Below, one piece after another: positions 1 to 8,260 of a stretch of 64,000 nt of DNA. Under the pieces are notes generated by a model, which saw only the letters and a program-made list of their open reading frames with translations, was not told the DNA's origin and did not search any database. This DNA comes from JAVJSU01 sp040219275 (GTDB lineage Bacteria; Chloroflexota; Anaerolineae; Aggregatilineales; Phototrophicaceae), in contig JAVJSU010000075.1 in the NCBI GenBank assembly GCA_040219275.1, positions 1 to 64,000 on the forward strand. The letters are read 5' to 3'. The translations under genes were made by a program, and so were the position numbers. Within the stretch, counting starts at the first letter, position 1. The number at the start of each line of letters is the position of its first letter.

Positions 1-18
1 ATTGTATATGGAAGTGTA

Positions 19-130
19 CCGATGATCTCTTGCCACTCCAGATGCCAAATATGTAAACCACTATTTTATTCTTTCACATCACTCTTCACATATTGCTTTT
101 CACATAAAGTGCGGATGAACCACTATAGCG
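19..130. repeat. Dispersed repeat, copy 1 (inverted relative to copy 2 near 46.6 kb)
   Basis: About 105 bases match the reverse complement of 46540-46655 with roughly a dozen scattered differences. A 24-base block spanning the ccagatgccaaatatgtaaa stretch is essentially unchanged, and the block ending in gcggatgaaccac is shared. Read leftward, both copies hold the same short open stretch ending in the residues EKQYVKSDV-x-E and a TAA stop, so they may be the 3' end of one gene family or a small non-coding element. Copy 1 lies just downstream of the Toprim remnant on the same strand. What the repeat does is unknown. Confidence 0.7.
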
Positions 131-138
131 GGTGAAGG

Positions 139-456
139 TCAAATATCTTTTGTGGACTGTAACATCTGGGCAATGTATGCCTTCGCTTCTTGCCCTGCTT
201 TGTCATTATCCATACAAATCAAGATGCTTGGCGCTGAGATCAACTTCGAGAACCATCGTGGATTTATTCGCTTGTTTACTGCACTGCCAATAGAAGCTGT
301 ACTAATTTTTTCTTCTGCAACTTGTTTGATAATCAACGCATCAAACTCACCTTCTGTAATCATGAGAGATAAACCTGGTTGAATGGGGTCTGTAAGATAG
401 AGGTGCCACAACTGACTTGCTTGTTGCCCAACCGAACAACAAACTTTATTTCCCAA
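139..456 (-). pseudogene. Toprim-domain (primase-like) remnant
   Basis: The 105-residue reading frame has the two hallmarks of a Toprim fold. The first is a glutamate motif (ITEGEFDALI, about residues 33-42). The second is an acidic motif, ICMDNDKAG, at about residues 80-88. In DnaG-type and mobile-element primases these residues bind the metal ions needed for primer synthesis. Here there is no zinc-binding or polymerase part on the N-terminal side and no helicase part after it, so the frame is far shorter than any primase. I see no ribosome binding site for the nominal start. It looks like a surviving piece of a phage, plasmid or integrative-element primase. A stand-alone small Toprim protein cannot be excluded. 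Confidence 0.5.
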
Positions 457-710
457 ACTTTTTTATCTGCATACCACGGAATGGGACAAGATCATTTATC
501 TGATTCCAACTGTCTCTGCACAGCAAGCTTGCATATTACTTAACATGGGCTAAATGTTGGATCAAAACAAACAGGGTAATTTGATGTAAATAAAGTAGTA
601 TATAATATAACAAAAGGGTGAGTTAAGTGATTTTCATTTATCGTTGGTTAGTCAACTATGTATCACTGCGCTCGCTACAAAACTAAAAAGAACGGATAAA
701 CAAGGTCATC

Positions 711-2576
711 ATGACTATCAAACTATTTGATAGCAGGATATTAGACACACCTCAGCAAGTTGTAGATTTCATTGTCAACATACTGGAATCTTCCACAGAA
801 TATTCAATTATTGGCAAGACCCTTGACGGGACAATCTTGTTATGGAATGAGGGCGCACGTCGGCTGTATGGCTATGAAACGGAAGAAGTAGTTGGCATAG
901 CCAATTCAACTATCCTCCATACCTCTGAAGATGTGGAGGCAGGGCTACCTAGCCAAATTCTGGAAATTGCACGGGTAGAAGGTAAGTGGGAGGGAAAGAT
1001 TAACCGCTTGCGCAAGAATGGAGATCGCTTCACTGCCCATGTTGTCACTACACCCCGGCGCAACACGGAGGGACAGATTATTGGTTTCCTCACAATCTCC
1101 AGCATCTCAGAAGAAGATACACTTCACGGACTGCTAGAATCTGCGCCCGATGCGATGGTTGTTGTCAATCAGCAGGGCAGGATTGTACTGGTTAACTCTC
1201 AAACACAGGCACTATTTGGTTACAGTGCTGAGGAACTAATAGGACAATCGGTGGATAAGTTAGTCCCTGAGCGTTTTCGCCAAATCCACCCGGAACACCG
1301 CGTAGGCTATTTTGCCGATCCGCGAGTACGACCCATGGGTGCAGGCATGGAACTCTACGGTTTGCGTAAAGATGGCTTTGAATTCCCGGTTGAAATCAGC
1401 CTAAGCCCGCTAGAGACAGCACAAGGAATGCTGGTGTCCAGTGCTATCCGCGACATCACCCAGCGTAAACAAGCCGAAGAAAGATTTAGAGGACTGCTGG
1501 AATCTGCACCGGATGCGATGGTCATCGTCAACCAGGCTGGAAAGATTGTTCTGATCAATTCTCAAACACAGGCACTATTTGGTTACACTGCCGAAGAGTT
1601 AATCGGGCAATCGGTGGATAAATTAGTGCCTGAACGATTTCGTCAAAAACATCCAGAACATCGCGTAGGCTACTTTACCGATCCGCGAGTGCGACCCATG
1701 GGCGCAGGCATGGAACTCTACGGTTTGCGTAAAGATGGCTTTGAATTCCCGGTTGAAATCAGCCTAAGCCCGCTAGATACCGAAGAAGGTACGCTGGTGT
1801 CCAGTGCCATACGGGACATTACTGAACGAAAGCTTTTTGAGCAGACTTTGCAAGAGAAAAATGCGGAACTGGAAAAAGCCAACCTTGCTAAAGACCGATT
1901 CCTGGCGAGCATGTCTCATGAACTGCGAACACCGCTCAATGCCATCATCGGTTTTACAGGTACATTGCTCATGAGGCTACCTGGACCGCTCACAGATGAT
2001 CAAGAAAATCAACTCAGGACGGTTCAGACAAGTGCCAAACATCTGCTCTCTCTCATCAACGATCTGCTTGACCTTGCCAAGATCGAATCGGGCAAGGTTG
2101 AACTTAGCTTTGAGATAATCAACTGTGAAAGTGTTATCCGCGAAGTAGCCGCCACTTTACGCCCGCTTGCCGAATCTAAGGGATTGCAATTCGATATTGA
2201 TATGCCAACCAATCCGGTCATCATCCAAACAGACCGTCGGGCACTCGGACAAATCATCATTAATCTAACCAATAATGCGATCAAGTTTACCGACAAGGGT
2301 AAAGTCCATCTCAAGATCGAACAACACCACAGCAATGATGGGCTTGTGACAGACTTCCATGTGATAGATACAGGAGTTGGCATCCGTATAGAAGATCAGG
2401 AAAGACTGTTTCAGGCATTCCAGCGCATAGATGTCCCTGTGATGCGCCATCATGAAGGGACTGGTCTGGGACTCTATATCAGTCAAAAGCTGGCTGACCT
2501 GCTTGGGGGGCAAATTAAACTACGAAGTCAGTATGGTGAGGGTAGTACCTTCACACTTCAGATATTAGGAAAGTAG
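711..2576 (+). CDS. Multi-PAS sensor histidine kinase
   Basis: A soluble sensor kinase with no membrane segment or signal peptide. It has three PAS domains (about residues 15-132, 138-258 and 259-379), a short coiled linker, a HisKA dimerisation domain with the phospho-accepting histidine at residue 403 in SHELRTPLNA, and a HATPase_c domain (about 505-620) with the N box (NLTNNAIKF) and the G boxes DTGVGI and GTGLGL. The second and third PAS domains are a tandem duplication of 121 codons. It is the first gene of a cassette: a receiver protein follows after 7 bases and a hybrid kinase after that, so it probably autophosphorylates in response to a cytoplasmic cue and passes phosphate to the receiver at 2584. 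The ligand is unknown. Confidence 0.9.
   Translation: MTIKLFDSRILDTPQQVVDFIVNILESSTEYSIIGKTLDGTILLWNEGARRLYGYETEEVVGIANSTILHTSEDVEAGLPSQILEIARVEGKWEGKINRLRKNGDRFTAHVVTTPRRNTEGQIIGFLTISSISEEDTLHGLLESAPDAMVVVNQQGRIVLVNSQTQALFGYSAEELIGQSVDKLVPERFRQIHPEHRVGYFADPRVRPMGAGMELYGLRKDGFEFPVEISLSPLETAQGMLVSSAIRDITQRKQAEERFRGLLESAPDAMVIVNQAGKIVLINSQTQALFGYTAEELIGQSVDKLVPERFRQKHPEHRVGYFTDPRVRPMGAGMELYGLRKDGFEFPVEISLSPLDTEEGTLVSSAIRDITERKLFEQTLQEKNAELEKANLAKDRFLASMSHELRTPLNAIIGFTGTLLMRLPGPLTDDQENQLRTVQTSAKHLLSLINDLLDLAKIESGKVELSFEIINCESVIREVAATLRPLAESKGLQFDIDMPTNPVIIQTDRRALGQIIINLTNNAIKFTDKGKVHLKIEQHHSNDGLVTDFHVIDTGVGIRIEDQERLFQAFQRIDVPVMRHHEGTGLGLYISQKLADLLGGQIKLRSQYGEGSTFTLQILGK
1128..1853 (+). repeat. 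Tandem 363-bp in-gene duplication of a PAS domain
   Basis: Two direct repeats lie head to tail: 1128-1490 and 1491-1853, each exactly 121 codons. Each begins at the codons for GLLESAPDAMV and runs past IRDIT-x-RK. The stretch encoding MELYGLRKDGFEFPVEISL is identical at the DNA level over more than 60 bases in both copies, including third codon positions. This points to recent duplication or ongoing conversion rather than old domain shuffling. Confidence 0.9.
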
Positions 2577-2583
2577 GAATCAT

Positions 2584-2967
2584 ATGCCGGCTCGGATTCT
2601 GGTCATCGAGGATAACACAGCTAATCTGGAACTCATGACTTACTTGCTTAATGCCTTTGGTCATTTTACGATTACGGCACGCGATGGAGAAGTCGGATTG
2701 GAAACCGCTCTCCGAGAATCCTTAGACCTGATTATCTGCGATATTGAATTACCTAAGTTGAACGGCTACGAGGTCGCTCGACAACTTAAAAAGCATCCCT
2801 CACTTCAACATGTTCCGCTGGTGGCTGTCACCGCTTATGCGATGGTCGATGACCGGGAGAAAGTGTTGAATGTGGGCTTTAATGGCTATATCTCCAAGCC
2901 CATTGAACCTGAATTATTTGTCGGGCAAGTGGAATCATTCCTGAACTTGGACACTAAATTTATTTAA
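2584..2967 (+). CDS. Single-domain response regulator (CheY-like receiver)
   Basis: A 127-residue stand-alone receiver. The acidic pair is E9/D10, the phospho-acceptor is D53 in IICDIELP, the conserved threonine lies in AVTAYA, and the conserved lysine in the ISKP motif near residue 109. There is no output domain, so it must act by protein contact or as an intermediate carrier. It begins 7 bases after the stop of the PAS kinase and is followed after 15 bases by the hybrid kinase, so all three are probably cotranscribed. The likely route is kinase to this receiver. Whether the hybrid kinase at 2983 also phosphorylates it cannot be told from sequence. Confidence 0.92.
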   Translation: MPARILVIEDNTANLELMTYLLNAFGHFTITARDGEVGLETALRESLDLIICDIELPKLNGYEVARQLKKHPSLQHVPLVAVTAYAMVDDREKVLNVGFNGYISKPIEPELFVGQVESFLNLDTKFI

Positions 2968-2982
2968 CGAGGCTAGTTAATT

Positions 2983-5976
2983 ATGGCTTTAATCCTTATT
3001 GTTGATGATCGTGCTGTTTCAAGGCAGATGCTCACCACCCTGCTCGGTTACTACAATCATCGCTTAATCGAAGCTGGGGACGGGGTAGAGGCACTTGAAC
3101 TTGCACGGAGCCACCAGCCTGATCTTATCATCGCCGATGTTCTCATGCCGACAATGGACGGTTTCGAACTGGTACGCCAGCTGAGGCTTGACCCCGCAAC
3201 CGCACTGACTCCTGTCATTTTTTATACTGCCAGTTATCTCGAAAAGGAAGCACGTCAGTTGGCGGCAAGTTGCGGTGTTTCACATATTCTCCTAAAGCCA
3301 TCCGACCCTGAAGATATTCTTGAAATCGTAAATACCGCTCTTGGCGAAGTCGTACCCGCTGTCACTCCGCCACCCATTGAGGAATTCCGTGAATCGCATC
3401 TTCAATTGATGACTGGAAAGCTTAGCGAGGTTGTGCCTCGCTTGGCGGCACTCATCGAGATAGGACGGCAACTCATTGGATCTCGTGATCCGCTACTCCT
3501 GGTCGAACAGTTCTGTCATGCCGCCAGGGATGTCCTTGGTGCTAAATATGCCGCTGTCGGATTGCTCGGGGAAGACGAGCAGACTTTTACGCAGTTCATT
3601 ACGAGTGGCATCAGTCCTGAAGAAACAACGCGAATCGGACAATTACCCGTCGGAAAAGGTGTACTTGCCAGAGCGATTATGTCCGATACACCCTTTCGTG
3701 TGGCTGATATTGGTGCCGATCCTCAGTCAGTTGGCTTTCCAGCGAATCATCCCGATATGCGCTCGTTTCTGGGTGCGCCGATCATGACATCCACACAGCG
3801 TTACGGCGCATTTTATTTTGCCGATAAGATTGGAGCAACAGAATTCAATATCGAGGATGAGCGTGTAGCGACGACTCTAGCAACACAGATCGCAGTAGCC
3901 TATGAAAATGCACTGCGTTACGCTGAAATTCAACAGGAAGTTGCGGAGCGGCGACAGGCTGAAGCCGCGCTTCGCAAAAGTGAAGAGCGTCATCGTACGC
4001 TATTTGAGAATGTGCCTGTAGGTTTATTTCGCGCGGAACTGGATGGCACATTTCTGGATGCTAACCCTGCCCTGCTCGAGATTCTTGGTTTTCCTGATTT
4101 AGAGACAGTACGCAAAGTCAATTCTGCCGATCTTTACGTGGTTCCAGAGACTCGTGACCTCTGGCTGGCAATGATGATAAAACATAATACTGTACAGGAT
4201 TTCGAAGCTTTGCTCCGGAGCTACGAAGGAGAATCGATCTGGTGTCTAATTAATGCGCGGATCGACAATAATGGACAGGGAGAAATTCGATACATTGACG
4301 GCAGTGTACAGAATATCCACGCACGTAAGCAAGCTCAGCAAGAGCTGACCGCGCTTTATAACGCACTGTCCATCCTGTTCGAATCCGACAATTTACTGGA
4401 ACTGGGACAACAGATCGTACAGGCGGTCGTTCGAGAGTTTGGGCAAATAGATTGCGGTTTAATGCTCGTGGACAGGTCTCAAAATCTGGCAATACGGGTG
4501 GCGCGAGCCGGCGAGTTTCGAGTGGATATAGAGTCTCCCGTCGTCCTGAATGGAACGGGTCTCGTCCCCGAAGCTATGCGAACAGGGCAGTTAATTTATG
4601 CACCAGATGTACACGCTCATCCTAACTATCTGGCAAATGATCCGCGTACCCGATCTGAGTTAGTGCTCCCATTGAGTACCTCGCATGGCATCGTCGGGGT
4701 ACTAGACTTACAAAGTCCCGAACTTCAGGCTTTCACCGAACGAGACCAGCGCATCTTGATTGCATTTGGGGAACGCGCAGGGGCGGCGTTGGAAACAATG
4801 CAGTTGTATGAAGAGGTCAATCGCCGGGCGGCAGAACTGGAGTGGCGTGTTGCCCAGCGCACAGCCGAACTTCAGCGCACGACTGAGCGTGTCGAAGCCA
4901 TTCTCAACAGCAGTAGTGATATAGTCATCGTTCTCCACCTGGACGGCACAATCACCAACATGAATCCAGCGTTGACTATCACTTTCGGATATACGGCTGA
5001 TGAAATTTTCGGACATCCCTTGACAATGTTGTTCGATCCTCAATACGCCGATTTTATCGTCGAAACCATGCAAAAGGTGGTCACTGACGGACAAGATTCG
5101 ATCCGGACTGAAATCCCTGCCCGCCGCGATGATGGAACGACCTTCCACGCGGATTGCATGTTCTCCCCCATAAAGCAGGATGATGATAAGATCGCTGGTC
5201 TCGTTTGTAGCCTGCGCGATATCAGTGTGCGCAGAAATATGGAAGATGAATTGCGGGTAGCACTTGCCAAAGAAAAGGAACTCAGCGAACTGAAATCACG
5301 CTTTGTTTCAATGGTATCGCACGAATATCGAACACCCCTTGCGGTGATCTTAGCTTCCACTGACATTATGATTAACTATGCTGATCGGCTGACCGATGAG
5401 CGAAAAACCGACCACCTTCTCAAAATTCAGGGTCAAGTTCACCGTTTAGTAAGTTTACTGGAAGATGTTTTGACACTTGGTAAAGCAGAGACAGTAGGCA
5501 TGGAATTCCAACCAGACTCCCTAAACCTGGAAAATTATTGTCAGATGTTCATCGAAGAAGTACAACAAGCGACCAGTGCAGAAGATCGTATAGTGTTCAC
5601 CGTGAAGCAGTCATGCGGTAATGTGCTATCAGATGAAATGCTACTCAGGCAAATTATTGTTAACCTGCTCTCAAATGCGGTGAAATACTCACCTGCCGAT
5701 AGTAAGGTCTATTTCGATCTCTCGTGTGATGGTAAACAAGCAACTTTCCGTATCCGCGATGAGGGGATCGGCATTCCACAGGAGGATCAGGAACGCTTGT
5801 TCCAGGCATTCCATCGTGCCAGGAATGTGGGTGCGATCTCAGGCACGGGATTGGGACTGGTGATTATTCAGCGAGCAGTAGAAGCCCATGGCGGCACGAT
5901 TAGTTTTGAAAGTCAGGAAGGCGTGGGAACAACATTTATAGTGACCATACCCTTAAGTGCCCGAAATGAGACATAG
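2983..5976 (+). CDS. Hybrid sensor kinase, REC-GAF-PAS-GAF-PAS-HisKA-HATPase
   Basis: A 997-residue soluble kinase. Its N-terminal receiver domain carries D52 in IIADVLMP. It is followed by a GAF domain (about 158-313), PAS (335-450), a second GAF (453-606), a second PAS (637-752), a HisKA domain with H780 in SHEYRTPL, and HATPase_c (870-993) with NLLSNAVKY and GTGLGL. A receiver at the N terminus lets upstream phosphorylation gate the kinase, so it probably sits downstream of the PAS kinase at 711 in a multistep relay. The GAF and PAS domains suggest small-ligand or redox sensing, but no haem or flavin signature is evident. It is the last gene of the three-gene cassette. No DNA-binding output gene is next to it. 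Confidence 0.9.
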   Translation: MALILIVDDRAVSRQMLTTLLGYYNHRLIEAGDGVEALELARSHQPDLIIADVLMPTMDGFELVRQLRLDPATALTPVIFYTASYLEKEARQLAASCGVSHILLKPSDPEDILEIVNTALGEVVPAVTPPPIEEFRESHLQLMTGKLSEVVPRLAALIEIGRQLIGSRDPLLLVEQFCHAARDVLGAKYAAVGLLGEDEQTFTQFITSGISPEETTRIGQLPVGKGVLARAIMSDTPFRVADIGADPQSVGFPANHPDMRSFLGAPIMTSTQRYGAFYFADKIGATEFNIEDERVATTLATQIAVAYENALRYAEIQQEVAERRQAEAALRKSEERHRTLFENVPVGLFRAELDGTFLDANPALLEILGFPDLETVRKVNSADLYVVPETRDLWLAMMIKHNTVQDFEALLRSYEGESIWCLINARIDNNGQGEIRYIDGSVQNIHARKQAQQELTALYNALSILFESDNLLELGQQIVQAVVREFGQIDCGLMLVDRSQNLAIRVARAGEFRVDIESPVVLNGTGLVPEAMRTGQLIYAPDVHAHPNYLANDPRTRSELVLPLSTSHGIVGVLDLQSPELQAFTERDQRILIAFGERAGAALETMQLYEEVNRRAAELEWRVAQRTAELQRTTERVEAILNSSSDIVIVLHLDGTITNMNPALTITFGYTADEIFGHPLTMLFDPQYADFIVETMQKVVTDGQDSIRTEIPARRDDGTTFHADCMFSPIKQDDDKIAGLVCSLRDISVRRNMEDELRVALAKEKELSELKSRFVSMVSHEYRTPLAVILASTDIMINYADRLTDERKTDHLLKIQGQVHRLVSLLEDVLTLGKAETVGMEFQPDSLNLENYCQMFIEEVQQATSAEDRIVFTVKQSCGNVLSDEMLLRQIIVNLLSNAVKYSPADSKVYFDLSCDGKQATFRIRDEGIGIPQEDQERLFQAFHRARNVGAISGTGLGLVIIQRAVEAHGGTISFESQEGVGTTFIVTIPLSARNET

Positions 5977-6102
5977 TTACCTATATATTTTAAGTGCAAA
6001 AAAAGGCTCATGTGTAAAAGAGAAAAAATCGTGTAAATTCATAACCAGTTAGAGCATGTTTTATATATGAAATACTCTGTAAACCTTGATTAAGTTTGGG
6101 CA

Positions 6103-6192
6103 TTTTCCCCATCCCCTAACCCCTTCCCCGCTTCGCAATGAAGGGGAACAAGTCTCCCCTTACGAAGTGGGGGAGATTTAGAGAGGGGATTT
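6103..6192. repeat. MITE/REP-like imperfect inverted repeat
   Basis: The left half reads atcccctaaccccttcccc then gcttcg, and runs to gaagggga. The right half, read on the opposite strand, gives the same order: atcccct, ctccccc, acttcg, aggggag. The element can fold into a long imperfect hairpin and is much more C/G-skewed than the A/T-rich flanks. This is typical of small non-autonomous mobile repeats. Only one copy is in the window, so the class cannot be confirmed here. Confidence 0.5.
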
Positions 6193-6366
6193 TCTCCAAT
6201 CCATTGCCAATTGCTTATCTATGCTTATCTAATGGCAGGAAAGGATAAAATCGCTGTCTACGATGGGTCGTTATCTGAATGAGTAGGTGAGGGATTGCCC
6301 ACAACAACGGTTGTGAATGTGTAGCGTACACTGAAAATCGACTTTGCCAGAATACAGAGGCGAACA

Positions 6367-6711
6367 TCAAATAGAGATGATTTTACGCTCTATGTGAAAT
6401 AGCATTGACGACAGGGCGAAAAAATCCCGAACATTTCGCAGATTGAGCATTCCAGACATCGCAGTATCAACAATTTCTTTGTCAATTTGATCGCGACCTT
6501 AATGCTTACTATGCAAGCCTCTGTGTGCCACAATGGATGAAACAACTTCACCTTCAAAGTTTAATATACAATTGAAGGGCGGAGAACAGGAAACCAGATC
6601 AATGCTAGCAAGAAACTCGCGAAATGCACTCATTAGAGCGACTACAGTGCGGTGGGGAATTCGTTGATTGTCACACCACGAATGTCTTAACGACAGCGCA
6701 TTAAATATGAA
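6367..6711 (-). pseudogene. Decayed reading frame of unknown family
   Basis: Read leftward, 115 codons are open except for one TAA in the middle, bounded by stops at 6712-6714 and 6367-6369. The predicted residues look protein-like, for example NQRIPHRTVVALMSAFREFL before the stop and IDKEIVDTAMSGMLNLRNVR after it. I do not recognise the family. No start codon with a ribosome binding site is visible. One interior stop in a long frame suggests an inactivated gene fragment, possibly part of a former mobile element. Chance cannot be ruled out. Confidence 0.3.
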
Positions 6712-6847
6712 TTAACCGAACATCAACAATAGGAGGTAATGTAGTAAACCGTCTTTATCCCTTAATAATCGGGTGTTTGACAAGGTCTCGATTAAATCTG
6801 CTGTTCAATAAGACACCGGGATTTAAATAATGCTTAAATATCTGTAA

Positions 6848-8260
6848 ATGAAATTATGTTTATCCTATATAGTCAGTTTTTGCCATCAGAAAAGCGAGAG
6901 TTGTTTGACGACACGCCATGTAATTCCCCAAAATGTTGACCGTAATCGTAGTCGGAAATCAGGTTTCCCATTCGCCCTGCCTTTCGATTCGTCGTTACAT
7001 AGCATAAGCCGTGTGTGGCTTATCGTGATTTGCACATGGATTGTGTATCTATTGGCGAATTATCTACTTTCCCTCACTACAGAGTCAGGTCAAATGGCAT
7101 TTTATGTCTATCATGCCGGGGCAAAATCCCTCCTCGGATCACAGGACTTATATAGCGGGATTACCGGGTGGATTTACCTTTATCCGCCACTATTAGCACA
7201 AATTCTGATGCCATTGGCGGCATACACGCACAATACCACGTCGACTGTTGTCTGGTTTTCGATCAATAGCGCGATGATGATTAGCACACTCAGCCTTCTA
7301 TCACACTATATTCCGCAGAGCAAAATTAGATGGTTGTGGCTGATGCCACTTGTGTTTATTCCGTTCTGGCAGGCACTTTATCTCGGTCAAATCACCATTA
7401 TTATGATGGCATTATTGGCGATTATCTGGATGTGTATTCAGGAACATCATCATGTCATGGCAGGCATGTTTTTAGCACTATCCATCTGGATTAAGGTGTT
7501 TCCCGCCTTACTGGTGCTTTATTTTTTGTGGCGACGTGATTGGTACACCATGATTGGGCTTATAATTGGCGGATTGGGACTCCTCGGTGTGCAAATCATG
7601 ATTTCCGGTCCAGACCTTATCCTAAACTTCATTGATGTGTTGTTTGAGTTGTATTCTGGAGGGCAACCGGAAGCAACCTATGAGAATCTCTCAATCTTTG
7701 GTTTCGCTTCTCGCCTGTTTCAATCAAACCAATTTGTGATTCCCTTAGAAATCAACGCGTCCCTCTTTAGCATGATGCGTATTGGTCTGACAATCAGCAC
7801 ACTCATTATCAGCTTCTTTGCCATCATAAGAGCGCGTTTTACAGATACATTAGAGAACAATCGATGGCGATTCGATCTTGAATACAGCCTCGTCATTATG
7901 ACTATTCTCATGCTCGGATCAACACTATGGATTTCCGGGTTACCGCCGCTGATCCTCATTTACGTTTTAATCTTACGGAATGTGGAAAAATATCGTCACC
8001 CATTGCTCGTCAAATCAATCGTAGCTATCTCCTTTATCCTCATTACGATCTACCAGCCGATGCTTGTGGTCTTCAAAGGCGAAACATTACATGCCCTGAC
8101 CTTATCCATCGGATTTGCTGGCGTGATGCTGGTATGGAGTCTGTTGGTCTGGCTATTGGTAATGCCTAACGGGAAGAATATAAAAACGGCACAACCACCA
8201 CCGGTCTATGTACCGCTCAAGAAAATGAAATTCGCCGCGCAGACGGTACTTAAAAACTGA
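6848..8260 (+). CDS. GT87-like (DUF2029-type) membrane glycosyltransferase
   Basis: A 470-residue polytopic protein with about ten hydrophobic segments. Motifs resemble polyprenyl-phosphate-dependent mannosyltransferases of the GT87/DUF2029 group: YLYPPLLAQ early (near residue 115), a WQALYLGQIT segment near residue 178, and IWIKVFPALL soon after. Such enzymes transfer a sugar, often mannose, from a lipid-phosphate donor on the outer face of the membrane to a lipid or polysaccharide acceptor. The nominal start has no clear ribosome binding site and the first 50 residues are not typical of the family, so the real start may be downstream. It converges on the GT4 gene, overlapping its 3' end by 11 bases. 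Acceptor and donor are unknown. Confidence 0.7.
   Translation: MKLCLSYIVSFCHQKSESCLTTRHVIPQNVDRNRSRKSGFPFALPFDSSLHSISRVWLIVICTWIVYLLANYLLSLTTESGQMAFYVYHAGAKSLLGSQDLYSGITGWIYLYPPLLAQILMPLAAYTHNTTSTVVWFSINSAMMISTLSLLSHYIPQSKIRWLWLMPLVFIPFWQALYLGQITIIMMALLAIIWMCIQEHHHVMAGMFLALSIWIKVFPALLVLYFLWRRDWYTMIGLIIGGLGLLGVQIMISGPDLILNFIDVLFELYSGGQPEATYENLSIFGFASRLFQSNQFVIPLEINASLFSMMRIGLTISTLIISFFAIIRARFTDTLENNRWRFDLEYSLVIMTILMLGSTLWISGLPPLILIYVLILRNVEKYRHPLLVKSIVAISFILITIYQPMLVVFKGETLHALTLSIGFAGVMLVWSLLVWLLVMPNGKNIKTAQPPPVYVPLKKMKFAAQTVLKN

Larger units (their letters stand above)
5977..6847. other. Gene-poor interval between the relay cassette and the GT87-like gene
   Basis: About 870 bases without an intact gene. 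It holds a G/C-skewed inverted-repeat element (6103-6192) and a decayed leftward reading frame (6367-6711), listed separately. I see no convincing terminator hairpin directly after the hybrid kinase and no clear promoter for the gene at 6848. Confidence 0.6.

Noticed and set aside
7927..8169. Open frames inside glycosyltransferase, araA, GH and transporter genes on either strand
   Set aside because: They follow the codon structure of the real genes, have no family features and lack ribosome binding sites.
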